Assembly (NCBI GenBank): GCA_003075315.1
Contig: QDFQ01000003.1
Span: 124,001-188,000, forward strand
DNA length: 64,000 nt
Source of the DNA: Arthrobacter sp. TPD3018
GTDB lineage: Bacteria; Pseudomonadota; Alphaproteobacteria; Sphingomonadales; Sphingomonadaceae
Direction of reading: 5' to 3'
Shown: piece by piece, positions 55,291-64,000 of the stretch
Position numbering within the stretch: position 1 is the first letter of the stretch
Layout: every line of letters starts with the position of its first letter
Notes under the pieces: generated by a model
The model's input: the letters and a program-made list of their open reading frames with translations, nothing else
What the model was told of the DNA's origin: nothing
Database searches by the model: none
Program-made: the position numbers and the translations under genes

Positions 55291-56979
55291 ATGACGGTCT
55301 TCAAGCGCTTGCATTTCGACCGGTCGCTATCCCGGCGGTTCTCGGCACCGCGAACGATCCTGCTGGCGACGCTCGCGATCGTCCTCGCGCAGCTGACCGC
55401 TTACGCCCTGATCCATGCCAGCCGCGAACAGCGGACCCGGTTCGACGCGCATGCCGCCGCGCTTGCCGATCTATCGCGTGCGTTGTCCAATGCCGAGGAC
55501 GCGCTCCACAACGTCGCGGGCGTCCGCCATGATGGCAGGGCGATCGCGCAATTCTACACCTCGCTCCGCGACGTCGAAACCATCGTGCCGCGCCTGCGTA
55601 TCGACCAGCGCAGCTATGCGCTGGATCCGGGCATCCACGGCGAAATCCAGACGCTGGTACAGGGGTGGCGCCGCACCGTCGCCGCCTATGAAACGCACGA
55701 TGACGCGCGCGCGGTCGGTATCCTCACCCTGCCCGCCGCGGAGCAGGCGATGGAGGAAGTGCAGGCGTCGGTCGGGCAGGCGATCGATCGCAGCCGGGCG
55801 GATGCCGCGGCGGCATCGATGCGCATCTGGATGATCTTCAACCTGTTGTTCTGGTTCCAGATCGCATCGGTCATCCTGCTCGCGCTGGCGATCGGCCGGT
55901 CCTACCGTCGCGTGATCGCCGAATCGCGCGGCCGCCTGGATGCGATGACCAGCGAGGCGGCGACCCGGCGTCGGCTGGAGCTGCTGTTCGGCATGCACGA
56001 CATGCTGCAGGCGGCGGAGGATCATCGCGACGCCAATCTGATCCTGTCGGCGACCGCATCGCAGCTCGCGCCGAGCGTGCTGGGCGCGCTGTACGTCTTC
56101 AACAATTCGGGCGACCGGCTGCACTTGTCCACCCAATGGGGCGATGCACGCGCCGATCAGCTGCTGCCGATGACGATCACGCCCAACGAATGCTGGGCGC
56201 TCAAGCGCGGCAAGCCGCACGTCAACGGCGATGGCGACCAGTCGCTGCGCTGCATGCATGCGCACCACGGCGCGTCAGCCTCGATCGAGGTGCCGATGAT
56301 CGCGCGCGGCAACATCCTCGGCATGCTGGTGATGGTCGCCCCGGAAGGCGAGTCTGCCGACACCGGCGAACTGCGCCTCGTCGCCACCGCGCTTGCCGAC
56401 GGCATGTCGCTCGCGCTGTCGAACATCGCGCTGCGCGAACGCCTGCGCACCCAGGCGCTGCGCGACGGGCTGACCGGCCTGTACAATCGCCGCTACATGG
56501 AGGACGCGCTCGAACGGTTGTTCGACGGAAACGGCCCCGCCGCGCCGGCCTCGTCGATCATCATGATCGATCTCGATCACTTCAAGAGCATCAACGACGA
56601 ACATGGGCACGCCGTCGGCGACAACATTTTGCGCGACGTCGGCCCGCTGCTGCTGGTCGGGCTGCGTAAGACCGATGTCGCCTGTCGCTATGGCGGCGAG
56701 GAACTCGTCGTCGTCCTGCCCAATTGCGATCACGACCACGCCGTCGCCCGGGCCGAGGTGATCCGCAGCCGGATCGCCGAGCTGTCGAGCGCCTATAATT
56801 TCCCGATTTCCGCATCGCTCGGCGTCGCCACTTCGGAACGGCACGGCCGCACGATCCCGGCGCTGATGGCCGCCGCCGACGCCGCGCTCTACGACGCCAA
56901 ATCCGCGGGCCGCAACCGCGTGATGAGCGCCGATCGCGCACGCGACGCGATGGCGGAAATCCCCCTCGCGGCGGAATGA
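55291..56979 (+). CDS. Membrane GAF-GGDEF diguanylate cyclase
   Basis: A 562-residue protein that makes cyclic di-GMP. Two membrane helices (about 22-43 and 178-202) enclose a helical periplasmic sensor; a GAF-like domain (about 230-385) and a GGDEF domain (390-550) follow. The active site is GGEEL (468-472), preceded by the inhibitory I-site RKTD (459-462) at the normal five-residue distance, so both catalysis and product inhibition should work. ATG 55291 has GAAAGGA at good spacing. It is 67 bases after the DsbA-family gene. Confidence 0.93.
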   Translation: MTVFKRLHFDRSLSRRFSAPRTILLATLAIVLAQLTAYALIHASREQRTRFDAHAAALADLSRALSNAEDALHNVAGVRHDGRAIAQFYTSLRDVETIVPRLRIDQRSYALDPGIHGEIQTLVQGWRRTVAAYETHDDARAVGILTLPAAEQAMEEVQASVGQAIDRSRADAAAASMRIWMIFNLLFWFQIASVILLALAIGRSYRRVIAESRGRLDAMTSEAATRRRLELLFGMHDMLQAAEDHRDANLILSATASQLAPSVLGALYVFNNSGDRLHLSTQWGDARADQLLPMTITPNECWALKRGKPHVNGDGDQSLRCMHAHHGASASIEVPMIARGNILGMLVMVAPEGESADTGELRLVATALADGMSLALSNIALRERLRTQALRDGLTGLYNRRYMEDALERLFDGNGPAAPASSIIMIDLDHFKSINDEHGHAVGDNILRDVGPLLLVGLRKTDVACRYGGEELVVVLPNCDHDHAVARAEVIRSRIAELSSAYNFPISASLGVATSERHGRTIPALMAAADAALYDAKSAGRNRVMSADRARDAMAEIPLAAE

Positions 56980-57068
56980 CGGACGGGCGCCGGTCGCAGA
57001 CGGATCGCCGCCCCCTTTTCCCAACCGACTCAGGACCCTATCTCCCGCCCCGCAAAGGGGGCGCAACG

Positions 57069-57998
57069 ATGCCGGAACCGATCCTCGCCGTGTCCGGCGT
57101 GTCCAAGACCTATAAGGGTGGCTTCACCGCCCTCCACAGCGTCGACCTGACGATCAACAAGGGTGAAATCTTCGCGCTGCTCGGCCCCAACGGTGCCGGC
57201 AAGACGACGCTGATCAGCATCATCTGCGGCATCGTCACGCCGTCGACCGGCACGATCCACGTCGCCGGCCACGACGCCATCACCGACTATAAGGCCGCGC
57301 GCCGCCGTATCGGTCTCGTGCCGCAGGAGCTGTCGGTCGACATGTTCGAAACCGTGCTCGCCACCGTCACCTTTTCGCGGCGGCTGTTCGGGCGGTCGGG
57401 CCACAGCGCCTATATCGAACAGATCCTCCGCGACCTGTCGCTGTGGGACAAGCGCGACGCCAAGATCATGGAGCTGTCGGGCGGCATGAAGCGCCGCGTG
57501 CTGATCGCCAAGGCGCTCGCGCACGAACCCGAGATCCTGTTCCTCGACGAACCCACCGCCGGCGTCGACGTCGCGCTGCGCCGCGACATGTGGAAGCTGG
57601 TTCACGGCCTGCGGGAACGCGGCGTCACCATCATCCTGACGACGCATTACATCGAAGAGGCCGAGGAAATGGCCGACCGCGTCGGCGTCATCAACCAGGG
57701 CCAATTGCTGCTGGTCGACGAAAAATCGGCGCTCATGAAGAAGCTCGGCAAGCGCGAACTCGACCTTGCTCTGGTCGAACCGCTATCGGCGGTGCCCGAT
57801 GGCCTCGATCGCTGGCACCTCACGCTCGAAAACGACGGCAAGACGCTGCGCTACGTTTTCGACGCGACCGAGGAGCATACCGGCATCCCCTCGCTCCTGC
57901 GCGAACTCTCCGCACGCGACATCGCGTTCAAGGATCTCGAAACCTCCAAGTCGAGCCTCGAGGACATCTTCGTCGACCTGGTAGGCGAGCGGGCATGA
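57069..57998 (+). CDS. ABC-2 type exporter ATP-binding protein
   Basis: A 309-residue ATPase for an ABC exporter. Walker A is GPNGAGKTT (39-47), signature [15 protein letters not shown], Walker [14 protein letters not shown], and the switch His is in [11 protein letters not shown]. Closest in layout to YadG-like exporters, whose substrate is unknown. ATG 57069 is chosen since the upstream open frame to 56976 is not conserved-looking. The permease lies 58 bases downstream, and a 21-codon frame joins the two. Confidence 0.93.
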   Translation: MPEPILAVSGVSKTYKGGFTALHSVDLTINKGEIFALLGPNGAGKTTLISIICGIVTPSTGTIHVAGHDAITDYKAARRRIGLVPQELSVDMFETVLATVTFSRRLFGRSGHSAYIEQILRDLSLWDKRDAKIMELSGGMKRRVLIAKALAHEPEILFLDEPTAGVDVALRRDMWKLVHGLRERGVTIILTTHYIEEAEEMADRVGVINQGQLLLVDEKSALMKKLGKRELDLALVEPLSAVPDGLDRWHLTLENDGKTLRYVFDATEEHTGIPSLLRELSARDIAFKDLETSKSSLEDIFVDLVGERA

Positions 57999-58060
57999 GC
58001 GCGCAAAACACCCTCTCCGACGCGACTTTTGTGACTTTCCGAAAGGCGGGCCGCGCATGA
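57995..58060 (+). CDS. Candidate 21-residue peptide bridging the ABC exporter genes
   Basis: An ATG overlapping the ATPase stop (ATGA, 57995-57998) opens a frame that ends in a TGA overlapping the permease ATG (ATGA, 58057-58060). The peptide begins [20 protein letters not shown] frame that fits both junctions this way would let ribosomes pass from ATPase to permease by translational coupling. It could be a real micropeptide, a coupling device, or the remains of a deleted gene. No homologue is known to me. Confidence 0.4.
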   Translation: MSAQNTLSDATFVTFRKAGRA

Positions 58061-58818
58061 ATCTCCACGGCGTCTGGGCGATCTATCGCTTTGAAATGGC
58101 CCGCGCGCTGCGCACGCTCTGGCAGAGCCTCGTCGCGCCGGTGCTCACCACCAGCCTCTATTTCATCGTCTTCGGCGGCGCGATCGGCAGCCGGATGCAG
58201 ACGGTGGACGGGGTGGGCTATGGCAGCTTCATCGTGCCGGGCCTCATCATGCTGTCGCTGCTCACGCAGAGCGTCGGCAATGCCTCGATCGGCATCTATT
58301 TCCCCAAATTCACCGGCACGATCTTCGAACTCCTCTCCGCCCCCGTGTCGGCGATGGAGATGGTGCTGGGCTATGTCGGCGCGGCGGCGACCAAGTCTGT
58401 GGTGCTGGGCGTCATCATCCTCGTCACCTCGGCCTTCTTCGTGCCGATCCGCGTCGATCATCCCGCCGCGATGGTCGCCTTCCTGCTGCTCACCGCCATC
58501 GCGTTCAGCCTGTTCGGATTCATCCTCGGCATCTGGGCCAACAGCTTCGAGCAATTGAACTTCGTGCCGATGCTGCTGATCACGCCGCTGACGTTCCTCG
58601 GCGGCAGCTTCTATTCGATCGACATGCTGCCCCAGCCGTGGCGGACAATCAGCCTGTTCAACCCGGTGGTCTATCTGGTCAGCGGCTTCCGCTGGAGCTT
58701 CTTCGGCAAGGGCGACGTCGACATCGCCGTCAGCCTCGGCGTCACGCTTGGCTTCCTCATCCTCTGCCTCGCCATCATCGCCTGGATCTTCAAAAGCGGC
58801 TGGCGCCTGAAGAATTGA
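58057..58818 (+). CDS. ABC-2 type exporter permease
   Basis: A 253-residue inner-membrane permease with six hydrophobic helices. Family features are [52 protein letters not shown], and the ABC-2 signature [20 protein letters not shown] before the last helix. Residues 145-170 contain [20 protein letters not shown]. It pairs with the ATPase 58 bases upstream. Its last 26 codons recur in decayed form 583 bases downstream. Confidence 0.93.
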   Translation: MNLHGVWAIYRFEMARALRTLWQSLVAPVLTTSLYFIVFGGAIGSRMQTVDGVGYGSFIVPGLIMLSLLTQSVGNASIGIYFPKFTGTIFELLSAPVSAMEMVLGYVGAAATKSVVLGVIILVTSAFFVPIRVDHPAAMVAFLLLTAIAFSLFGFILGIWANSFEQLNFVPMLLITPLTFLGGSFYSIDMLPQPWRTISLFNPVVYLVSGFRWSFFGKGDVDIAVSLGVTLGFLILCLAIIAWIFKSGWRLKN

Positions 58819-58823
58819 AGCGC

Positions 58824-59297
58824 GTGGACGGCCGCCGAACGTCGCGTTACGCTTGGCACATGGTTGCCGCATTCGTCATCGCAGCCACGCTGCCGCTGGT
58901 TGCGACATCTCCGGCACTTGCAAGGGCAGGCGACGACTGGCGCATCGTCCGATACGATGCGCGCGAGTTCTGCGCCACGACCACGCTGACATGGGACCTG
59001 AAACGGGGAAGGCTGAGCATAGCCGAAGGAGGATGCGGTCCCCATAGTGCGGCGCCGCCGACAGTGACGTCAAAGCCGATCCGACCCTATGATCTCGCGC
59101 TCTTGCGCATATTGTCGTCTCGCGTCGAGGCGGAAGGCATGGCGCAGACCTCCTGTCGCAGCGTGCCTGTCCATCCATTGCCGGGGCCATTGTATTTCGT
59201 GGTCACGAAGGGCGGACGCGAGATCCGGTCTCCGAACTGTCTCAACGCCTTGGGCGTGCGTCTCGACGACGCTCTGACAGCCAGCCTGAAGCCGTAG
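58824..59297 (+). CDS. Secreted protein of unknown function, atypical composition
   Basis: A 157-residue exported protein if GTG 58824 is used, five bases after the permease stop; it then has a basic n-region (DGRRTSRYAWH) before the hydrophobic core VAAFVIAATLPLVATS. ATG 58860 (145 residues) is an alternative. Four cysteines are present in the mature part (EFCATT, GGCGP, TSCRS, PNCLN). Codons such as ATA, AGG and GGA are commoner than in the neighbours, so the gene may be foreign. It lies between the permease and a decayed copy of the permease 3' end. No family recognised. Confidence 0.6.
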   Translation: MDGRRTSRYAWHMVAAFVIAATLPLVATSPALARAGDDWRIVRYDAREFCATTTLTWDLKRGRLSIAEGGCGPHSAAPPTVTSKPIRPYDLALLRILSSRVEAEGMAQTSCRSVPVHPLPGPLYFVVTKGGREIRSPNCLNALGVRLDDALTASLKP

Positions 59298-59323
59298 CGA
59301 CCGCCATCCACCTCAACTGCGGC

Positions 59324-59401
59324 ATGACGCTCGGCATCTTCGTCCCCCGCCTCGCCAACATGGCTCGAATCTTCATGAGCAGCTGGCGGTTGAGGAACTG
59401 A
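59324..59401 (+). pseudogene. Remnant of an ABC permease 3' end
   Basis: These 26 codons, from MTLGIFV to SSWRLRN and the stop, align without gaps with the last 26 codons of the permease (58741-58818, VTLGFLI to SGWRLKN). About 14 of 25 residues are the same, including TLG, LA, IF and WRL.N. No promoter or start of a full gene is present, so it is a fragment. Similarity may reach a little further upstream to about 59300. It is followed at once by a palindromic repeat. Confidence 0.7.
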
Positions 59402-59404
59402 CTT

Positions 59405-59487
59405 CGTCATCCCGGGCTTGACCCGGGGTCCCGCTTCTTCCGCGGCGTCGGGATCAGCGGGACCCCGGCTCTTCGGTCGGGGTGACG
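59405..59487. repeat. Two-armed palindromic repeat, CGTCATCCCGGGC type
   Basis: Left arm CGTCATCCCGGGCTTGACCC and right arm ending CTCTTCGGTCGGGGTGACG. It lies between the permease remnant and the convergent CPBP gene. Confidence 0.83.
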
Positions 59488-59497
59488 GATAGGGACG

Positions 59498-60208
59498 TCA
59501 ATCCGACGCCCGCACCCGCGACGCCACCCACGGCCGCAGCACCAGCGCGTTGAGGTCGACCAGCGCATGCACCGCGATGGCCACCCACAGGCTGCCGGTC
59601 CCCATGTACAGCGCCGCGAGCAATGCGCCGCCGACCAGATTCGCCGCCATCCCGGCCCATCCCTGATAACGGTGCATCGCGGCAAAGGCGGCGGTGCCCA
59701 CGCCCATCCCCACCGCGCCCGACCCGCAGGCCAGCGTCACGATCAGCGGCAGCCACAGGCGGAAGAACAGTTCCTCCGTCACCCCCGCCGACAGCGCCAG
59801 CACCGCCGCCGGCCACAGATCGCCGTCCCGCCGCGGCAGCAGCGCGCTGGCATCGCCGATCGTCCAGGGCCCGCGCCCGCGCCGCGCCCGCCACCAGGTC
59901 AGCGCCAGCCCCAGCGCGCTGCCGCCCGCCAGTCCCAGCGCGATCGTCGTCGCCGAAATCGCCCCCGGCGGCAGGCCGAGCGCCTGCGCCAGCGGCAGGA
60001 AGGCAAGCGGCATGCCGCCGATCGCCCCCAAACCCCCGATCGCCGCCAGCCCCAGCAGCGCCGGCAGGCCGTATCCCAGCCACAGCCCCGACGCCCAGCG
60101 CAGGTGCCGTGCGGCAAAGCCGATCCGCCACCCCGCCATCAGCTGCCCGCGCCACAGGATCAGCGCCTGATAGCCGAGCGTCAGGACGAGGAGGATCGCG
60201 ACGAGCAT
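59498..60208 (-). CDS. CPBP family intramembrane glutamic endopeptidase
   Basis: A 236-residue polytopic membrane protein of the CAAX protease/bacteriocin-processing family. The catalytic motifs are EELFFRLWLP (about 144-153), the second-motif histidine in FAAMHRYQG, and the C-terminal VAIAVHALVDLNALVL. Members cleave prenylated or other membrane substrates; the target here is unknown. It converges with the permease remnant and is divergent from the PBP1A-type gene, with a 95-base gap. Confidence 0.9.
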   Translation of the reverse strand: MLVAILLVLTLGYQALILWRGQLMAGWRIGFAARHLRWASGLWLGYGLPALLGLAAIGGLGAIGGMPLAFLPLAQALGLPPGAISATTIALGLAGGSALGLALTWWRARRGRGPWTIGDASALLPRRDGDLWPAAVLALSAGVTEELFFRLWLPLIVTLACGSGAVGMGVGTAAFAAMHRYQGWAGMAANLVGGALLAALYMGTGSLWVAIAVHALVDLNALVLRPWVASRVRASD

Positions 60209-60303
60209 CGCCGCCGCCTATCGGCTCGTTGGCCTTCGCGCCAGTATGCCGGCCCACAGGCTGGCAAGCGGGGCCAAAGCCGTGTAGATGCGCGCTCCAG
60301 TCT

Positions 60304-62826
60304 ATGGCGTCCGATCCCCCCCGCACCAGCCGATTCACCGCCTTCCGCGACGCCGGCGGCGTGCGTGGCCTCGTCAGCCGCTCCTGGGGCCGCTGGTGGG
60401 TGAAGGGGCTCGCCATCCTCGCCGTGCTGGCGGTCGTCGGCTATGGCGTTCTGTGGGTGACGGTGTTGCGGCAATTGCCGTCGGTCGACCAGTTGCGCAG
60501 CTACGAACCGCCGTTGCCCACCAACGTACGCGGTGCGGATGGCGCGCCGATCCAGTCCTACGCCCGCGAACGCCGCGTCGAGCTGAGCTACGCCGAATAT
60601 CCGCCATTGCTCGTCCGCGCCTTCCTGGCGGCGGAGGACAAGACCTTCTTCGAACATCACGGCGTCGACTATCCGGGCCTGGGCGGCGCGGTGATCGATT
60701 ACGTGCGCAAGTTCGGCACCGGCCGCCGTGCCAAGGGCGGATCGACCATCACCCAACAGGTCGCCAAGAACCTGCTGATCGGCAACGAATATTCGCCGAC
60801 GCGCAAGTTCAAGGAAGCGATCCTCGCCTATAAGATCGAGGACACGCTCACCAAGCCGCAGATTCTGGAACTGTACCTCAACCAGATCGCGCTCGGCCGG
60901 AACGCCTTCGGCGTCGAGGCGGCGAGCCATGCCTATTTCGACAAGGAGCTGAACGAGCTCGACCTCGCGCAGCTCGCCTATCTCGCCATCCTGCCCAAGG
61001 GCCCGTCGAACTACGATCCCGTCCGCCACGCCGATCGCGCGCTCGCCCGCCGCAACTACGTGCTGGGCGAGATGCTGAAGAACGGCTTCATCACGCAAGG
61101 GCAGCACGATCAGGCGGTGTCCGAACCGCTCGGCACCATCCTGCGCCGCACGCCGAAATACGAACGCGTCGGCGGCTATTTCGTCGAAGAGGTCCGCCGC
61201 CAGCTGATCGACAAGTTCGGCGAGACCGAGCGCGATGGCCCGTTCAGCGTCTACGCCGGCGGCCTGTGGGTGCGCAGCAGCCTCGACACGCGGTTGCAGG
61301 ACCTGGCCGCGCAGGCGTTGCGCGACGGCCTGCTCCGCTACGATGCGGGGCGCGGCTGGTCCGGCCCGCTGCGCCACGTCGCGCTCGACGACGCGGACGG
61401 CTGGCTGCAGCCGCTGCTCAACACCAACATCGGCCTCGATTACAAGGACTGGCGCGCGGCCATCGTGATCGCACGCGAGGGCGATGCGTGGCAGATCGGC
61501 TTCGCCGACGGCAAGACCGGAACGCTGCCGCGCGGCGCGGCGCAGATGCCCGTGCGTGGGCGTGGCGGCACCGCCTTCGCCGCGCTGAAGGCCGGCGACA
61601 TCATCGCCGTCGCGCCGCAGGGCAGCGGCTACGCGATCCGCTCGGTGCCGAAGATCAGCGGCGGCTTCGTCGTAGAGGAACCGCAGACCGGCCGCGTGCT
61701 CGCGATGCAGGGCGGGTTCGACAGCCGCTTGCAGGCGTTCAACCGCGCGACGCAGGCGATGCGCCAGCCCGGATCGACCATCAAGCCGATCGTCTATTCC
61801 GCCGCGCTCGAAAACGGCATGACGCCCGCCAGCATCATCGTCGACGGTCCGTTCTGCGTCTACCAGGGCGCGCGGCTGGGGCAGAAGTGCTTCCGCAACT
61901 TCGGCAATTCGCGCGGGGCGGGGCCGCATACGATGCGCTGGGGCATCGAACAGTCGCGCAACCTGATGACGGTGCGCGCCGCCGCCACCACCGGCATGCC
62001 GCGCGTCGTCGACGTCATGAAGCGGATGGGCGTCGGCGAATACCAGCCCTATCTCGCCAATGCGCTGGGCGCGGGCGTCACCACCGTCAGCCGCATGGTC
62101 AACGCCTATGCGACGCTCATCAACCAGGGCCGCGCGCATCAGCCGACGCTGATCGACTTCGTGCAGGACCGCCACGGCAAGGTCATCTGGCCGGAAAACT
62201 GGCGCGGCTGTGACGGCTGCAACGCCCCCGATTACAATGGCAAGCCGATGCCGCGCCCGGGTGACCGCACGCGCCAGGCGATCGACCCGCTCACCGCCTA
62301 CCAGATGGTCCACATCACCGAAGGCGTCATCCAGCGCGGCACCGCCGTCGTGCTGCGCGATCTCGACCGGCCGATGATGGGCAAGACCGGCACCACCACC
62401 GGCCCGACCGACGTCTGGTTCGTCGGCGGCACGCCGCAGTTCATCGGCGGCCTCTACGTCGGCTACGACACGCCCTCGAACCTCGGCGGCTATGCGCAGG
62501 GCGGCACCTTCGCCGCGCCGATCTTCAAGGAATTTGCGGTCAAGGCCTATGAGGGGCTCGACAAGATCCCCTTCCGCGCCCCCGCCGGCATCCGCATGGT
62601 TCGCATCGATCGCGCCACCGGCCGCCCGGTCTACGGCACCTTCCCGACCGACACCGATCCCAAGGCGGCGGTGATCTGGGAAGCGTTCAAGCCGCAGAGC
62701 GAGCCGCGCCGCGCGATCCACCGCGGGCCCACGCCCGCCGCGACCGCCACCGCCGCCGCCCCGCAACGCGCCACCAACACCCAGCGCGACAGCGATTTCT
62801 TGCAAAGGGAAGGCGGAATCTACTAG
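60304..62826 (+). CDS. Class A penicillin-binding protein (PBP1A family)
   Basis: An 840-residue bifunctional peptidoglycan synthase anchored by one helix (about 33-57). The glycosyltransferase domain has [34 protein letters not shown] and [20 protein letters not shown]. An OB-like insert follows, then the transpeptidase with nucleophile motif STIK in RQPGSTIKP, the SRN motif in EQSRNLM and KTG in [10 protein letters not shown]. The frame is open 227 codons upstream, but that part is antisense to the CPBP gene; ATG 60304 is used. The tail is Pro/Ala/Thr-rich. Confidence 0.95.
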   Translation: MASDPPRTSRFTAFRDAGGVRGLVSRSWGRWWVKGLAILAVLAVVGYGVLWVTVLRQLPSVDQLRSYEPPLPTNVRGADGAPIQSYARERRVELSYAEYPPLLVRAFLAAEDKTFFEHHGVDYPGLGGAVIDYVRKFGTGRRAKGGSTITQQVAKNLLIGNEYSPTRKFKEAILAYKIEDTLTKPQILELYLNQIALGRNAFGVEAASHAYFDKELNELDLAQLAYLAILPKGPSNYDPVRHADRALARRNYVLGEMLKNGFITQGQHDQAVSEPLGTILRRTPKYERVGGYFVEEVRRQLIDKFGETERDGPFSVYAGGLWVRSSLDTRLQDLAAQALRDGLLRYDAGRGWSGPLRHVALDDADGWLQPLLNTNIGLDYKDWRAAIVIAREGDAWQIGFADGKTGTLPRGAAQMPVRGRGGTAFAALKAGDIIAVAPQGSGYAIRSVPKISGGFVVEEPQTGRVLAMQGGFDSRLQAFNRATQAMRQPGSTIKPIVYSAALENGMTPASIIVDGPFCVYQGARLGQKCFRNFGNSRGAGPHTMRWGIEQSRNLMTVRAAATTGMPRVVDVMKRMGVGEYQPYLANALGAGVTTVSRMVNAYATLINQGRAHQPTLIDFVQDRHGKVIWPENWRGCDGCNAPDYNGKPMPRPGDRTRQAIDPLTAYQMVHITEGVIQRGTAVVLRDLDRPMMGKTGTTTGPTDVWFVGGTPQFIGGLYVGYDTPSNLGGYAQGGTFAAPIFKEFAVKAYEGLDKIPFRAPAGIRMVRIDRATGRPVYGTFPTDTDPKAAVIWEAFKPQSEPRRAIHRGPTPAATATAAAPQRATNTQRDSDFLQREGGIY

Positions 62827-62840
62827 CGCCGTCCCATATA

Positions 62841-62921
62841 CGTCATGCCAGCGAAGGCTGGCATCTTTCGCCGCGAAGCCCGCTCTTGCGGCACGAGATC
62901 CCAGCCTGCGCTGGGATGACG
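62841..62921. repeat. Two-armed palindromic repeat, CGTCATCCCAGC type
   Basis: Left arm CGTCATGCCAGCGAAGGCTG and right arm ending CAGCCTGCGCTGGGATGACG, in the gap between the PBP1A gene and prfB. Confidence 0.87.
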
Positions 62922-62941
62922 ATTCTGATTGGAGAAGTTTC

Positions 62942-64000
62942 ATGCGCGCCGAAGCGCAGTCCCACGTCGACCGTATCAATGACGCGCTGGCGCTGCTGCG
63001 CCGGTTCCTCGATTGGGACCGCGCGCTGCGTCGTCTCGACGAGCTGAACGCGCGCGTCGAGGACCAGGCGCTGTGGAATGATCCCAAGGCCGCGCAGGAG
63101 GTGATGCGCGAACGCCGCCGCCTGGACGAGGCGATCACCGCCACCCGCGCCATCCAGTCCGAGATGGACGACACCGTCGAACTCATCGAAATGGCCGAGG
63201 CGGAGGGCGACACCGCGATGGAGGCGGAGGGCGTCGAGGCGCTTGGCCAGCTGGCGGAACGCGCCGACCACGACAAGATCCAGGCGCTGCTCGCGGGCGA
63301 GGCCGACGCCAACGACACCTATATCGAGATCAACTCGGGCGCCGGCGGCACCGAGAGCCAGGATTGGGCGGGCATGCTCCAGCGCATGTACACGCGCTGG
63401 GCCGAACGCCGCGGCATGAAGGTCGAACTGATCGACTATCACGCCGGCGAACAGGCAGGCATCAAGTCCGCGACGTTGCTGGTGAAGGGCGAGAACGCCT
63501 ATGGCTATGCCAAGACCGAAAGCGGCGTCCACCGCCTCGTCCGCATCAGCCCGTATGACAGCGCCGCGCGCCGCCACACCAGCTTCTCCAGCGTCTGGGT
63601 CTATCCGGTGATCGACGACAATATCGTCGTCGATTACAACGAAAGCGACCTGCGCATCGACACCTATCGCGCGTCGGGCGCCGGTGGTCAGCACATCAAC
63701 ACCACCGATTCCGCGGTGCGCATCACGCACATCCCCACCGGTATCGTCGTGCAGTGCCAGAACCAGCGCTCGCAGCACAAGAACAAGGCAGAGGCGTACA
63801 ACCAGCTGCGCGCGCGCCTGTACGAACTCGAACTGCAGAAGCGCGAACAGGCCGCCAACGCCGAGAACGCCACCAAGACCGACATCGGCTGGGGCCACCA
63901 GATTCGCAGCTACGTGCTCCAGCCGTATCAGCTGGTGAAGGACCTGCGCACCGGCACCACCTCCACCGCGCCCGGCGACGTGCTCGACGGCGCGCTCGAT
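62942..64000 (+). CDS. prfB: Peptide chain release factor 2, truncated by the window edge
   Basis: The first 353 codons of RF2, which releases peptides at UGA and UAA. The catalytic GGQ is in [16 protein letters not shown]; the stop-codon recognition site reads SPY in VRISPYDS, where Escherichia coli has [23 protein letters not shown] is the RF-conserved block. GGAGAAG lies 6 bases before the ATG. There is no in-frame TGA near codon 25, so the programmed +1 frameshift of many bacterial prfB genes is absent. Roughly 15-20 residues are missing at the right edge. Confidence 0.95.
   Translation, partial: MRAEAQSHVDRINDALALLRRFLDWDRALRRLDELNARVEDQALWNDPKAAQEVMRERRRLDEAITATRAIQSEMDDTVELIEMAEAEGDTAMEAEGVEALGQLAERADHDKIQALLAGEADANDTYIEINSGAGGTESQDWAGMLQRMYTRWAERRGMKVELIDYHAGEQAGIKSATLLVKGENAYGYAKTESGVHRLVRISPYDSAARRHTSFSSVWVYPVIDDNIVVDYNESDLRIDTYRASGAGGQHINTTDSAVRITHIPTGIVVQCQNQRSQHKNKAEAYNQLRARLYELELQKREQAANAENATKTDIGWGHQIRSYVLQPYQLVKDLRTGTTSTAPGDVLDGALD

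Noticed and set aside
62942..63030. Programmed frameshift in prfB
   Set aside because: The frame is continuous from the ATG through the GGQ region and has no CUU-UGA-type slip site near codon 25.
60181..63318. A 1045-codon minus-strand open frame across the PBP1A gene and start of prfB
   Set aside because: Same reasoning: composition is that of the complement of coding DNA, and both genes on the plus strand have intact catalytic motifs.

Overview
The window is a gene-dense, high-GC stretch of chromosome that looks like Sphingomonas or a close relative (Alphaproteobacteria, Sphingomonadales). The evidence is the crtY/crtI/crtB carotenoid genes, a Rieske/cytochrome b/cytochrome c1 operon, the PrsK/PrsR regulatory pair, a GGAAC-N17-CGTT general-stress promoter, several secreted proteins carrying a DIVV.G motif, and many dispersed palindromic repeats of the sphingomonad type. 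No phage, transposase, CRISPR array, rRNA or tRNA gene was seen. The gene content is mostly housekeeping.

Layout. 0.1-6.4 kb: a PagL-like lipid A deacylase with a small secreted partner, then the carotenoid genes crtY and crtI, a pair made of an RlpA-like lipoprotein and a LOG-family hydrolase, and crtB. Together crtB, crtI and crtY take geranylgeranyl diphosphate to phytoene, lycopene and beta-carotene. 6.5-9 kb: a minus-strand run trmL, NUDIX, hemF, GNAT. 9-12 kb: petABC, the cytochrome bc1 complex, closed by a strong terminator. 12-19 kb: apt, a Gly/Tyr/Asn-rich surface protein behind an EcfG-type promoter, a MaoC/NPP pair, ychF, a TRIC channel and secreted unknowns. 19-25 kb: minus-strand units sppA, GNAT, GH28 pectinase-like enzyme, secreted unknown, and two tandem TonB-C-domain proteins. 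25-30 kb: an S9 peptidase converging on a ZnuD-like TonB receptor with a DUF2946-like partner. 30-35 kb: a TPR-type secreted protein, groES-groEL under a CIRCE operator, and a small membrane protein.

34.7-43.6 kb is an exopolysaccharide/exosortase-type regulatory locus: mannose-1-phosphate guanylyltransferase diverges from an operon of a polyprenyl-phosphate sugar transferase, the kinase prsK, the sigma54-type regulator prsR, a TPR protein (prsT-like) and a DUF815 ATPase. 43.8-50 kb: a Uup-type ABC-F ATPase, a PepSY protein/response regulator/histidine kinase trio, an HPP membrane protein and an LLM flavin enzyme. 50-57 kb: a HAD 5'-nucleotidase coupled to dapD, glpX, an M48 protease coupled to a DsbA-family protein, and a membrane GGDEF protein. 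57-64 kb: an ABC-2 exporter whose two genes are bridged by a 21-codon reading frame, an atypical secreted protein followed by a decayed copy of the permease 3' end, a CPBP protease, a PBP1A-type enzyme, and the start of prfB, which runs off the right edge.

The most unusual sequence signals are: the 21-codon frame with ATGA overlaps at both ends (57995-58060); the permease 3'-end remnant (59324-59401); crtB, whose conserved N-terminus has no ATG/GTG/TTG start and contains a 15-bp tandem duplication; and an RlpA signal peptide built from three perfect 12-bp repeats whose likely start codon lies inside a palindromic repeat. None is strong evidence for a wholly new system, but each can be tested.
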